This document shows, in pieces, positions 7,700 through 16,380 of a DNA stretch of 64,000 nucleotides. Below the pieces are notes generated by a model. It saw only the letters and a list, made by a program, of their open reading frames with translations. It had not been told where the DNA came from and did no database searches. Numbering within the stretch: position 1 is the first letter of the stretch; every line of letters starts with the position of its first letter. Both the position numbers and the translations under genes were made by a program. Source of the stretch: Algoriphagus sp. (lineage in GTDB: Bacteria > Bacteroidota > Bacteroidia > Cytophagales > Cyclobacteriaceae); NCBI RefSeq assembly GCF_030694375.1, contig NZ_JAUXYL010000007.1, positions 310,001 to 374,000 on the forward strand, read 5' to 3'.

Positions 7700-9265
7700 A
7701 TGCAAAAGCTGCAATTCAAGCGAATAGGATTTCTGATCGGGCTCACGCTGCTGTTGAGCATTGGCGTGCAGGCTTGGCGGATGTATTCCCAGTTTCGGAT
7801 TATTCAGCGCCAATTGGTGATGGATATTCAGCAAAGTTTGGAAAATGCGGTGGAAAGCTATTTTGCCGAATTGGCCAAAACGGATGTCATTGCGTTGACG
7901 GATTTTTCCGGAAATCATTCCATCCTCGAAGGAGACAGTTTTCCGGGAAAAAATAGAATCACTCAAATCAAAATCAACCGTCTGGACAGTGTTGGTGGTT
8001 TTTTGGATCGTGTGGGACAGAGCAAAAGAATCTTTGAAACTTTAGAAAAAGCAGAAAAAGGTGGCTTCGATTCAATATTTTGGAATGAGCTAGCAACTGA
8101 CACCTCCTCCGGACTAACTTTTTTTGATTCCTCCCGAAGAAGAGCGGTAGATCAAAAAAATGAACTTCGGATATTCTTTGGAAAAGATCAGGCCGACAGT
8201 ATCAATCAACTGAAATCCCTGACTAGCAAAATTATAATATCCATCACCCGAGACAGTCTGGATTTTGACAAAATCAAAGAATTCCTCCAAGCCGAACTGG
8301 ACCGAAGAAAAATTGACATCAATTATCAGCTCATCCAAGTCAATCGAAGGATTCCCCGATTGGGAGAAGCCAATCCTCCGCAAGAAAATCCCGGTGTCGA
8401 AAAGCCGGATATGCCATTCATGACCATTTCCCGATCCACATTTTTACCTCCCGGACAGGTATTGGAACTCTACTTTGAAAATATTTCCCTGACTATCCTA
8501 AAGCGGGGAATCTTCGAGATTCTGACTTCTTTACTTTTCCTTGGGATCATCGCCTACGCCTTTTATTACTTATACCAAACCATCAAAAACCAAAAGGAAA
8601 TCGCCGAAATCAAGCAGGACCTGATCGCCAACATCACCCACGAATTCAAGACTCCGATAGCAACCACCCTTTCTGCCATCGAAGGAATCCAGCTATTCAA
8701 TCCCGAAAACGATCCTTCAAAAACTGATCGCTATTTGGGGATTTCCAAAAACCAGATGTTCAAACTGAATCAGATGGTAGAGAAGCTTTTGGAAACAGCC
8801 ACACTGGATTCCGATCAGTTGGTGTTGAAAAAAGAGACCATTGAACCCGAAATACTTTTGCGTCAGCTTGTCCAAAAATTCCAGACCTTGGCGCCGGAGA
8901 AGACAATCGACTTGATTTTGCCCGCTCATTGCAAGACCATCTTCGCAGATCCTTTTCACTTCGAAAATGCACTTTCCAACCTGATTGACAATGCGATCAA
9001 GTATGGTGGAAACGAAATCCGAATCTGCCTGGACCAAAAAGGCATGAACAAAGTCCGCATTCATGACAACGGCGGGAATATCAGTTCAGAGCAAAAGGCC
9101 CGTGTTTTTGAGCAGTTTTATCGCATTCCAAAAGGAGATCTTCATGATGTCAAAGGCTTTGGAATCGGACTGTATTATGTGAAAAAAATCATGGAAAAAC
9201 ACGAAGGTAAAATCGAGCTGGAAACCGGGCAACACTCCACCACTTTTATCACTTACTGGCCATGA
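7700..9265 (+). CDS. Sensor histidine kinase
   Basis: Membrane histidine kinase. One membrane segment near residues 8-26, a roughly 240-residue periplasmic domain without a recognised sensor fold, a second membrane segment near 270-290 (F-E-I-L-T-S-L-L-F-L-G-I-I-A-Y), then a HisKA domain with the phosphoacceptor H314 in NITHEFKTP. The HATPase domain has an N box (ALSNLIDNAIKYG), a G1 box (HDNGG) and a G2 box (GFGIGLYYVKKI). 521 aa. Its stop overlaps the regulator's start (ATGA), so the two are translationally coupled. The signal is unknown; the neighbouring receptor and GLPGLI genes suggest cell-envelope sensing. Confidence 0.93.
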   Translation: MQKLQFKRIGFLIGLTLLLSIGVQAWRMYSQFRIIQRQLVMDIQQSLENAVESYFAELAKTDVIALTDFSGNHSILEGDSFPGKNRITQIKINRLDSVGGFLDRVGQSKRIFETLEKAEKGGFDSIFWNELATDTSSGLTFFDSSRRRAVDQKNELRIFFGKDQADSINQLKSLTSKIIISITRDSLDFDKIKEFLQAELDRRKIDINYQLIQVNRRIPRLGEANPPQENPGVEKPDMPFMTISRSTFLPPGQVLELYFENISLTILKRGIFEILTSLLFLGIIAYAFYYLYQTIKNQKEIAEIKQDLIANITHEFKTPIATTLSAIEGIQLFNPENDPSKTDRYLGISKNQMFKLNQMVEKLLETATLDSDQLVLKKETIEPEILLRQLVQKFQTLAPEKTIDLILPAHCKTIFADPFHFENALSNLIDNAIKYGGNEIRICLDQKGMNKVRIHDNGGNISSEQKARVFEQFYRIPKGDLHDVKGFGIGLYYVKKIMEKHEGKIELETGQHSTTFITYWP

Positions 9266-9942
9266 GCAAAATCAATTTGATTCTCGCCGAGGACGAATTG
9301 GCCTTGGGCACGATCATTCAGGAAAGTCTGGAAAGCCGGGAATTCAAAGTTCGGCTGTGTGGAGACGGACAAAAAGCATGGGAAAGCTATCAACAGCAAA
9401 AGCCCGATGTACTGGTTTTGGATGTGATGATGCCAAAAAAGGACGGTTTTTCCTTAGCTGCTGAAGTCCGCAAAACTGATCCTTACACCCCGATTATTTT
9501 CCTGACTTCCAAAAGCCAGACCGAAGATGTGGTCAAAGGATTTGGACTGGGAGCGAATGACTACATCCGCAAGCCCTTCAGCATGGAGGAATTGATCGTG
9601 CGAATCAAAGCCCAGCTGGATCGCCTACGAACCCGCCAAAGCCAAAGTGATTGGATCGGTTTGGGAAAATATGAATTTCATCCAACCCGTCAATTGCTCA
9701 AACTCGGAGAAAACGAACTTCCATTAACTTCCCGTGAATCCCAACTGCTTCAAATCCTGCTCGAAAATGCGAATGATATCACTGACCGAACCAAGATTCT
9801 GAATCAAATCTGGGGCTCAGACGACTTTTTCAACGCCCGCAGCATGGATGTGTTTATCACCAAGCTCCGCAAAAAGCTTCAGGACGATCCGAATATCCAG
9901 ATTCTGAATGTACGTGGGTATGGGTTTAAGTTAGTTTGTTGA
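9262..9942 (+). CDS. OmpR-type response regulator
   Basis: DNA-binding response regulator. Receiver domain 1 to about 120 with acidic pocket E10/D11, phosphoacceptor D54 (VLDVMMPKKDG), T/S in FLTSK and the conserved K-P-F. Winged-helix effector domain about 130-226 with the typical LTSRESQLLQILLENAND and the C-terminal RGYGFKL hairpin. 226 aa, normal length. Partner of the upstream kinase; its likely sites are the two triple GTTAA boxes. Confidence 0.95.
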   Translation: MSKINLILAEDELALGTIIQESLESREFKVRLCGDGQKAWESYQQQKPDVLVLDVMMPKKDGFSLAAEVRKTDPYTPIIFLTSKSQTEDVVKGFGLGANDYIRKPFSMEELIVRIKAQLDRLRTRQSQSDWIGLGKYEFHPTRQLLKLGENELPLTSRESQLLQILLENANDITDRTKILNQIWGSDDFFNARSMDVFITKLRKKLQDDPNIQILNVRGYGFKLVC

Positions 9943-9948
9943 GTTTCA

Positions 9949-9981
9949 AACTTTTCCAAAGTTTGAAACTTTGGAAAAGTT
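9949..9981. terminator. Bidirectional terminator hairpin
   Basis: Two perfectly complementary 16-base arms (9949-9964 and 9966-9981) flank a single G. It lies between the convergent regulator gene and the hydrolase-like gene and would fold on either strand. Confidence 0.75.
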
Positions 9982-9992
9982 ATTCGGGAACC

Positions 9993-11258
9993 TCACTTTT
10001 CCTCCTTCGCATTAGCCAAATTCTTCTTGAAAAGCCCCAAATCCCGGTGTTTACTCACTTCACCCAATTCAACCGCCTTTTCAAAATATGGAACAGCATC
10101 CTTGGTTTTGCCTAAAGCCACCAATCCATCGCCCATGCTGTCGTAAACGTTGGCTGATTCGGGAAAGCGAGCAAGATTGTGCCGAAATAAAACCAAGGCA
10201 TGGTCGGGCTTGTCTCTGCGAAGCTGATCATAGCCATGCATATTGATGATCGCTTCTGTAAGCTTCTCCTCAGGAAAATAGGAAAGCAGGCCATCCAAAT
10301 ATTCTTCAAATTCTTCAGCCGAGTATTTTTCTGAGGCTACAGCTATTTTCTCAGAAGGTTTTCCATAGTATTTTGAAAGTATGGCCGAACCCACTTTTTC
10401 AGGTTCCTGAAGGTGTAAATAGTGTATGTAGTCGGAAATCAAAACTAGTTCTGAATTCTTAATCGCCAGAATCTGCTCGGTGAAATCAGCGATTCGGTTT
10501 TTTTGCAGCACGTTTAAAATTTCTTGATAATCCATCCCCAACGAAGCGCTCATTGGGTTTTCCATATAGCCCACATGCTTTCCCCCCACGAAAATCACCG
10601 AAGGAACTTCCGGAAAATCGTACAGCTTGGAATTCGGAGTTTTCCCCTCTGAAAAATCCAGCAACACCTGAGCCTCTGCACGTACTCCCGCAGGTGCATT
10701 TTGGAAACCCTCCCTCCTCATCCTAAAATAGTCAGTTGCGATTTTTTCCCCTTCCATTCCGTCACGATCAAAAATGGCAATCATTTTTTCCTTACTGGTA
10801 GATCGATCTGTTGGATCAAGGTAAATCATCGCTTCTATGTCCTCCAGATGGGCAAGTGCAAAATCCTTGATCAAAATCCCGCCCCAACCGTGACCCACCA
10901 AAATATATGGCGGCGCCAAGTTCAATTTATCCAGCAAGGACTTGAGCTGCTTGGTCCGGTTTGCTGGCGTGGGAATTTCATCGAAGGCTTCCGATTGACC
11001 ATTTCCTGCCCGGTCATACGCAAAGACCGGTGTGTTTTCAGGAAGCTCACTAATGACTCTGTGCCAAGATTCCAAATTTCCTCCCAGGTCACTTTCTATG
11101 ATGATCAAAGGCTGTCCAAGCTTTCGGTTTTCAATGCCGATTAATTGATAATGTTGGGACTTACCATCAATTTGGATGGTCTTGGATTGCTTTTGGGCAA
11201 ACGTTAACCCAGATCCTGTAAAAAGAAGTGCGAGGAGTATTGTGAAGATCTTTTGCAT
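9993..11258 (-). CDS. Alpha/beta-hydrolase-fold protein with C-terminal TPR, nucleophile missing
   Basis: Exported protein (signal MQKIFTILLALLFTGSGLTF, cleavage near AQ) with an alpha/beta-hydrolase domain (about 35-290) followed by a TPR-like segment (about 335-410, ending AVPYFEKAVELGE). The fold is clear from D-R-A-G-N-G-Q-S and a nucleophile elbow, but the elbow reads V-G-H-G124-W-G-G where active relatives have G-x-S-x-G. The codon is GGT, one base from AGT (Ser). It may therefore be a pseudoenzyme, for example a ligand-binding protein, unless another residue serves. 421 aa. It stands alone on the minus strand. Confidence 0.82.
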   Translation of the reverse strand: MQKIFTILLALLFTGSGLTFAQKQSKTIQIDGKSQHYQLIGIENRKLGQPLIIIESDLGGNLESWHRVISELPENTPVFAYDRAGNGQSEAFDEIPTPANRTKQLKSLLDKLNLAPPYILVGHGWGGILIKDFALAHLEDIEAMIYLDPTDRSTSKEKMIAIFDRDGMEGEKIATDYFRMRREGFQNAPAGVRAEAQVLLDFSEGKTPNSKLYDFPEVPSVIFVGGKHVGYMENPMSASLGMDYQEILNVLQKNRIADFTEQILAIKNSELVLISDYIHYLHLQEPEKVGSAILSKYYGKPSEKIAVASEKYSAEEFEEYLDGLLSYFPEEKLTEAIINMHGYDQLRRDKPDHALVLFRHNLARFPESANVYDSMGDGLVALGKTKDAVPYFEKAVELGEVSKHRDLGLFKKNLANAKEEK

Positions 11259-11501
11259 AACTACCTTATTTAAAGGCTATCTAGTTAGCAAATGATTCGA
11301 AAAAATCCTACTAATTAAACTTTTTTATTCTGATTAAATCGTAATTCTTTTTATATAGTTCTGATCACAAAAGCTGGAAAATTCTATTGTAACATTTTAG
11401 TACAGTAATTATCACTGCGAAAGATAGCCTGACTTTCAAAGTAAGTTTTCTAAAAAAAAACTGACCAAAAAGGAAATCCCTTAATCCAAAACACAAGCGA
11501 A

Positions 11502-11549
11502 TTTCTTAATGTAGGTTAAGGGTCATTTTTTTCAGTTTCTCCACTTTTG
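11502..11549 (+). promoter_or_regulatory. Promoter region with motif shared by the beta-helix genes
   Basis: TTTCTTAA, two variable bases, then TAGGTTAAGGGT (11502-11523), followed 18 bases later by CACTTTTG (11542-11549), one base from the TAnnTTTG -7 box. The motif would overlap the -33 region, the place for a class II activator. The same motif in the same position precedes the paralogue at 20569-21648. The rest of the 318-base gap 11259-11576 is AT-rich and shows nothing else. Confidence 0.65.
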
Positions 11550-11576
11550 CATAATCATTTAAACAAAAAAAGAACA

Positions 11577-12683
11577 ATGAAAAGGATAATATCAAATATG
11601 TTAGTGGTTTTTTTGGCATTTTTCAGCCAATTGACACTAGCACAGACTACTTCTGTACCCAATATTGAAGAAATATATATTAATCCGGAATTTGGGAAAG
11701 ACACCAATCTTGGTACAAGAGAAAATCCATTGGCGACAATCAGCCAAGCTGCCAAAATGGTAAATGAAACCGAAGGAGAGGGATCGATCACAATTTATCT
11801 TTCGGCAGGATTCTATGGCATGAGTGAAACAGCAGATTTTAATGCCCAAAAATGGAAATTTTCAGCCACAAACCGACTGACTATTCGTGCTGAAATATTG
11901 CCTGATGAGCAAAAATGGAGCCCTGCTGAAATGCCAATATTGATATCTATCATGCCGTTTGTTGTAGAAAAAAACGACAAAGGTGAAACCATCGGAGCAC
12001 AAAACTTTGGGTTAATGTTTCAAAATAGTCACGTAACTATACAGGGAATCAGAATTTTAGGTCAACCTGTTCATGAGAATCCATCCGAGGGAGTAGTAAT
12101 CAGGAACTATCCAATTATTTGGGAAGGCAAAGATCTGGAAGATTTAAGAGTCACTCAATGTCTATTTATCGGAAGTAGAAATGCCGTTCCAAATCATCTC
12201 GGAATTTTGGCAAATGGCAAAACCCTTGAGGTTGACCATTGCGTGTTTTACGGTGTAAAAGATGCTGTTGTGATGTGGAACAGCCCGGCAACAAACTCTT
12301 CCTTTCATCATAACCTTATTGTTGACAGCTATGGTGGTGCTATTTGGACTTGGTCCACATCCTCAGATTTCAAGTTCTTCAATAATGCAATAAGCAACTC
12401 CAACGTAGTGTGGATTTTGGAAAAAGAGGAAAAAGAATCCTTTACCATTGATAACTCCATAATTGTAGGATACAATTCTTTGGTCAATAAAGGGGGAGGA
12501 GCCCAGGGTTTTGGAGAAAAGGGTAATGAGGAAAAATTAAAATTTAGTCAAGATGTGATTTTGAAAAAAGATGGACAATTGGAAATAATTGAAGACCAAA
12601 CAAACAGAAACTTCCTTCATATTAAACCAGGAACACTGGGTTCAAATCTGGGAGCAGGTTTGTTTACGAAGGAAATCAAATAA
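11577..12683 (+). CDS. Right-handed beta-helix repeat protein
   Basis: Exported protein with a pectate-lyase-like parallel beta-helix. The ATG at 11577 begins the signal peptide (MKRIISNMLVVFLAFFSQLT, then LAQ); the in-frame TTG at 11547 is not needed. The N-terminus has the DUF1565-type pattern Y-I-N-P-E-F-G-K-D-T-N-L-G-T; the middle has helix coils such as NSHVTIQGIRILG and DHCVFYGVKDAV. 368 aa. Paralogue of 20569-21648, sharing long blocks such as KWKFSATNRLTIRAE against KWKFTRENRLTIRAE. The polysaccharide substrate, or whether it cleaves one at all, is unknown. Base composition is more AT-rich than the neighbours. Confidence 0.82.
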   Translation: MKRIISNMLVVFLAFFSQLTLAQTTSVPNIEEIYINPEFGKDTNLGTRENPLATISQAAKMVNETEGEGSITIYLSAGFYGMSETADFNAQKWKFSATNRLTIRAEILPDEQKWSPAEMPILISIMPFVVEKNDKGETIGAQNFGLMFQNSHVTIQGIRILGQPVHENPSEGVVIRNYPIIWEGKDLEDLRVTQCLFIGSRNAVPNHLGILANGKTLEVDHCVFYGVKDAVVMWNSPATNSSFHHNLIVDSYGGAIWTWSTSSDFKFFNNAISNSNVVWILEKEEKESFTIDNSIIVGYNSLVNKGGGAQGFGEKGNEEKLKFSQDVILKKDGQLEIIEDQTNRNFLHIKPGTLGSNLGAGLFTKEIK

Positions 12684-12776
12684 AAATTTGTACACCATTG
12701 CAAATAGATTCTGATCTAATGCCTTAGTACAGGGTTGCATTCACATAATACCAAATCTTCAACTAAAAATTAATAC

Positions 12777-13040
12777 ATGGACTTTATATTAAATTATTAC
12801 GGTTTAGATTGGTTAGCGATGGCATCAAGTCTTCTAGCAGTGTATTTGATTGGCAATAAAAATAGAGCAGGTTTTGTGTGCTATATTATTGCCAATATCC
12901 TTTGGATCTACCTAGGTATTTTTAAGATGGAAAGCTGGGGTATAAGCATTGGAAATATATTCTTCTTTATGATGAACTTTCGAGGATTTATAAAATGGAA
13001 AAAACAAATCCTGCCTCAAGAAATTAAAATTAAACAATGA
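12777..13040 (+). CDS. Small membrane protein (possibly PnuC-like)
   Basis: 87 aa with about three hydrophobic segments (residues 11-25, 32-48, 54-68) and a basic tail. The pattern W-L-A-M-A-S-S-L-L-A-V-Y followed by N-I-L-W-I-Y is like small proteins often labelled nicotinamide-mononucleotide-transporter-like, but the match is weak by eye. Its last four bases overlap the start of the cupin gene, so the two are co-transcribed. It lies in the AT-rich patch 11.5-14.2 kb. Confidence 0.65.
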   Translation: MDFILNYYGLDWLAMASSLLAVYLIGNKNRAGFVCYIIANILWIYLGIFKMESWGISIGNIFFFMMNFRGFIKWKKQILPQEIKIKQ

Positions 13041-13354
13041 TAAAAATTGATCAAATACCGCAAATTGAATTGAAAAGTGGGTTCAAAGCACGTCTTATTC
13101 ATACCTTACATACGACACTCGGTTTTTGGGAAGTTGATGAGGGTGCTGTTTTACCTATGCATAATCATATACATGAGCAAATTACACAAGTTTTAGCTGG
13201 GGAATTTGAATTTACTATTGGCGATAAAACCAATATTTATAGAAAAGGCGATATCGCTATTATTCCTCCAAATATTATGCATGGCGGAAAAGCTATAACT
13301 AATTGCCATCTTTTTGATATTTTCAGCCCGGTTCGGGAAGACTATAAGTTTTGA
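13037..13354 (+). CDS. Cupin domain protein
   Basis: Single-domain cupin of 105 aa. The metal-binding motif 1 reads H-N-H-I-H-E-Q (about residues 42-48), with G-E-F-E-F next, and motif 2 contains P-P-N-I-M-H-G-G. Complete cupins of this size bind a metal and act as small enzymes or sugar/acid sensors; the substrate is not readable here. The ATG overlaps the preceding gene (ATGA), and the hydrolase gene follows 28 bases later. Confidence 0.85.
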   Translation: MIKIDQIPQIELKSGFKARLIHTLHTTLGFWEVDEGAVLPMHNHIHEQITQVLAGEFEFTIGDKTNIYRKGDIAIIPPNIMHGGKAITNCHLFDIFSPVREDYKF

Positions 13355-13382
13355 TATTTCGCATTCCACCACCCCAATAAAA

Positions 13383-14153
13383 ATGGAAAAATATATTGAA
13401 ATTAGAGGAACCAATCTCTTTGTAAAATATTTAAATCCTGATTCAAGAAAGCCAACTATTATTTTTCTCCACGACTCATTGGGCTGCACAAAATTATGGA
13501 GAGACTTTCCCGAAAAACTTGGAAACGCGACTGGATGTAATTATCTCGTTTATGACCGTTTGGGTTATGGCAAATCTGACCCTATGCCTACGAATCCCCG
13601 ACCATCCAATTATTTGGAAATTGAAGCTGACATTTTAAATGACCTGCTAATAAAACTTCAAATAGATAGTGCCATTTTATTCGGGCACAGCGATGGTGGT
13701 TCAATCGCTCTGATTACTGCAAGTAAATACCCTAGTAGAATAAAAGGAATACTATGCGAAGCGGCCCATATTTTTGTAGAAGAAATTACACTAAGGGGGA
13801 TTTATGAAGCGAAAGAGTTATATAAAAATTCTAACCTAGCTGAACGGTTAGAAAAATATCACGGTAATAAAGTCGATATTTTTTTTAATGCCTGGGTTGA
13901 GACTTGGACAACATCTGATTTTAGAAATTGGAACATTGAACACTTTTTGCACAACATTTCCTGTCCGGTTCTATTCATTCAGGGCGAAGCGGACGAATAC
14001 GGAACTATGGCACAAGTAGAAAAAACAGTCGCTCAAGTAAAAGGTAAAGCTGAAAAGTACATTATTCCAAACGTCGGGCACACACCGCATAAGGAAATTC
14101 CTGATCAAGTATTGGACAGAACTATTGATTTCATACTCCAATTAGCGCATTAA
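13383..14153 (+). CDS. Alpha/beta hydrolase
   Basis: Cytosolic alpha/beta hydrolase of 256 aa. The ATG at 13383 is preferred because the upstream in-frame extension overlaps the cupin gene. The oxyanion segment H-D-S-L-G, nucleophile elbow G-H-S-D-G-G, acid in G-E-A-D-E-Y and histidine in N-V-G-H-T-P-H give a full catalytic triad. Third gene of a likely operon with the small membrane protein and cupin; it reads as AT-rich, possibly acquired together with them. Esterase or C-C hydrolase activity is possible. Confidence 0.87.
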   Translation: MEKYIEIRGTNLFVKYLNPDSRKPTIIFLHDSLGCTKLWRDFPEKLGNATGCNYLVYDRLGYGKSDPMPTNPRPSNYLEIEADILNDLLIKLQIDSAILFGHSDGGSIALITASKYPSRIKGILCEAAHIFVEEITLRGIYEAKELYKNSNLAERLEKYHGNKVDIFFNAWVETWTTSDFRNWNIEHFLHNISCPVLFIQGEADEYGTMAQVEKTVAQVKGKAEKYIIPNVGHTPHKEIPDQVLDRTIDFILQLAH

Positions 14154-14228
14154 ATATCTCTGGCAAAAAACTTCTTTTTGAAGAATATTGCTCTATTTCG
14201 ATATCAACAGATAGAGACCTTAGAATTT

Positions 14229-15098
14229 TTAATTCCTGAGAAAAGGAACTATACTGAACCAAACCGCTGGAAAATTTTCCAAAAACACTCCATGACCGGC
14301 ATTTGGAATAATCCCTAATTGACTGTCTGGGATCATGCGATAACCACTGAGTATTGTTTCTAATGCTGCATTCCTATCATTTTCTCCCGCAATTATCAGG
14401 ACAGGACATTGAATTTTTTCAAATAAATCCTTGCTGATCGAAGTAGAATTGTAAAAATCAGCGACCTGATTTCCCAACTCCATCAATCGGTCAGGTTCTG
14501 GCATCAACCCCAACTGTTGCTCCATAAAGGCAGGGTCAAGCTGAAACAATTCCAACGCATTAAATTCCATTCTTCTCAATTCCGGCGTTTGCTCTCCTGC
14601 TCCGATGGCAATCATTTTCTTCACCCGCTCGGGATATAAAGCCGCAAACATATACCCACCAAAACCTCCGTCACTAAAGCCAAGGATATTTACTGAATCA
14701 GAGGTCACGGCATTGACCACAGCCAGAATATCGCCTGCTTTTTGTTTGACACTCAGGGGTGCCTTTCCAAGCTCAGATTTTCCATGTCCCCAAGTCGAGA
14801 TTGCAATCACTTGATAGCGTTTGGAAAGGCTATCGATAAACTGGTGCATTTCGTAAGTCGAACCCAGCAACCCTCCATGAAGGACTACAAAAGGCTCACC
14901 TTCACCATAGACTTCATAGTAGATTTTCGCATCTCCGGCTTGCACGTATTTCCCCGCTTTGGGATTGTTTCCATAGGGAATCGCTTCCTCGGGAGAAGGT
15001 GTCTGCTGCATAAAATGCCGAAGCGGTTTAGCTGTTTGGGCTTGGCAAATGGTGCTGAAACTGATCAAGAATCCAAGAGAAAACAGAAGTTTCTTCAT
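14229..15098 (-). CDS. Exported alpha/beta hydrolase
   Basis: Signal peptide MKKLLFSLGFLISFSTICQA followed by an alpha/beta-hydrolase domain. Triad candidates: Ser in G-F-S-D-G-G, Asp in A-G-E-N-D-R-N and His in N-A-G-H-G-V-F. The oxyanion loop is H-G-G-L-L-G. 289 aa. Unlike the gene at 9993-11258 the catalytic residues are intact. It follows the MDR oxidoreductase on the same strand. Substrate unknown. Confidence 0.88.
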   Translation of the reverse strand: MKKLLFSLGFLISFSTICQAQTAKPLRHFMQQTPSPEEAIPYGNNPKAGKYVQAGDAKIYYEVYGEGEPFVVLHGGLLGSTYEMHQFIDSLSKRYQVIAISTWGHGKSELGKAPLSVKQKAGDILAVVNAVTSDSVNILGFSDGGFGGYMFAALYPERVKKMIAIGAGEQTPELRRMEFNALELFQLDPAFMEQQLGLMPEPDRLMELGNQVADFYNSTSISKDLFEKIQCPVLIIAGENDRNAALETILSGYRMIPDSQLGIIPNAGHGVFLENFPAVWFSIVPFLRN

Positions 15099-15125
15099 TT
15101 GTATTGGAATAGAATGTTGGGACTA

Positions 15126-15168
15126 AAGGGCTATTTGGAGATTATAGGATCGAATCCAAGGGCTATTT
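15126..15168. repeat. Short direct repeat AAGGGCTATTT
   Basis: AAGGGCTATTT at 15126 recurs at 15158 (32 bp apart), each followed by a purine/pyrimidine stretch ending TTATA. A third diverged copy begins near 15180. Located in an 85-base intergenic gap. Confidence 0.4.
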
Positions 15169-15183
15169 TCTCATCTTATAAGG

Positions 15184-16152
15184 CTAAATCTTAACCACAA
15201 TTTTTCCTTGAGCCAGATTACTTTCCATGAGTTTGTGAGCTTCTTCTATTTCTTCTAGACGAAAGATTTTTGCAATCTCTGGGCGAATTTCACCTCGTTC
15301 TATTTGCCTCAAAAAGTACTGAAAATTTGAAGCTGAGATCCGAATTGAACCACTGTCATAAGTGGTAAGACCAACGGTGGATGGAATATAATCCATGGGC
15401 GCAAAGTCTGGGAAAGACCAATTTTCTGACAACATCCCGGCAAAACAAGCCATGCCCCCAGGTTTTACAGATTTCAGCGTATCTGCGAGCGTGTTGGTCC
15501 CGACTAGTTCCAGTGCTTTGTCTACTCCTTCCGGTAAAATACTTCTGACTTTTTCTTCAAGATTCCCATTATCAACTAACATCATTTCCGCTCCATTTGC
15601 TAAGATTTTCTCTTTGCTTTCAGCGTTTCGGGAGGTTGAAATAACCCGTGCACCCTTGACTTTAGCTAGCTGGGCCGCCATCAAACCTATGGAAGAAGTG
15701 CCTCCTCGGATCAAAAGGGTTTCAGATTTTTGAAGCTTAAGTGCCAATTCAAGCGATCCGAATACGGTCTGAAACATTTCCGGCAATGCGCCCAAAGTTT
15801 CCCAGGGCAGACTACTTTCGAAAGGCATCAAAATGTTTTTTGGAAGCACAACAAACTCCTGATAGCTTCCATCAAAGTCTCGCCCCATTCCTCCCATACA
15901 GGCGGCAACTTGTTGACCTCGCGCAAATTCGCCCGATGGATCTTCCACTATTTCTCCAACACATTCTATTCCGAGTACCCTGGGAAAAGTCACGGAAGGA
16001 GACAGACCTTTTCGGGTCATCAATTCGGATCGATTGAGTCCAAATGCTTTAACAGAAACCAGGACCTGTCCATTCTCAGGTTTCGGTGTTTGCCTTTTTT
16101 CCAAAAGTAAGTTTTCAGCTCCTCCAGGTTTATACAGGACAATTGCTTTCAT
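15184..16152 (-). CDS. Zinc-independent MDR oxidoreductase (quinone reductase-like)
   Basis: Medium-chain dehydrogenase/reductase of the quinone-oxidoreductase/zeta-crystallin type. N-terminal GroES-like domain (about 1-120) with G-F-G-L-N-R-S-E, then a Rossmann domain with R-G-G-T-S-S-I-G-L-M-A-A-Q-L-A, an NADPH loop. No Cys-rich zinc lobe is visible. The C-terminus S-N-L-A-Q-G-K-I-V-V-K-I is typical. 322 aa, normal length. Likely reduces a quinone or enone with NADPH. Confidence 0.9.
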   Translation of the reverse strand: MKAIVLYKPGGAENLLLEKRQTPKPENGQVLVSVKAFGLNRSELMTRKGLSPSVTFPRVLGIECVGEIVEDPSGEFARGQQVAACMGGMGRDFDGSYQEFVVLPKNILMPFESSLPWETLGALPEMFQTVFGSLELALKLQKSETLLIRGGTSSIGLMAAQLAKVKGARVISTSRNAESKEKILANGAEMMLVDNGNLEEKVRSILPEGVDKALELVGTNTLADTLKSVKPGGMACFAGMLSENWSFPDFAPMDYIPSTVGLTTYDSGSIRISASNFQYFLRQIERGEIRPEIAKIFRLEEIEEAHKLMESNLAQGKIVVKI

Positions 16153-16290
16153 ATAATATATGCTGGATTTCTTTTGGTTGATTTTTTATTCCCTTCTCTG
16201 CGGACTTATAGAAATTTGGATTTTCATTTCGATGCAAAACGTGAATTCTATGTTGTATAAATACCTTCTTACCAAAAGCCAAATTATTTA

Positions 16291-16322
16291 AGCGCGCTGT
16301 GGTCTGTGGACTGTTGACGATT
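16291..16322. repeat. Dispersed GTGGAC-GTTGAC repeat, copy 2
   Basis: GCGCGCTGTGGTC leads into TGTGGACTGTTGACGATTA, a variant of the elements at 6525-6563 and 24971-25008. It lies in the 228-base gap between the MDR gene and egtB, which holds no gene. Confidence 0.6.
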
Positions 16323-16380
16323 ATAAGCAAGTATTTTTAGGATTATTCATTTCTGTTTGAATTGCTGACAATAATTTTTT

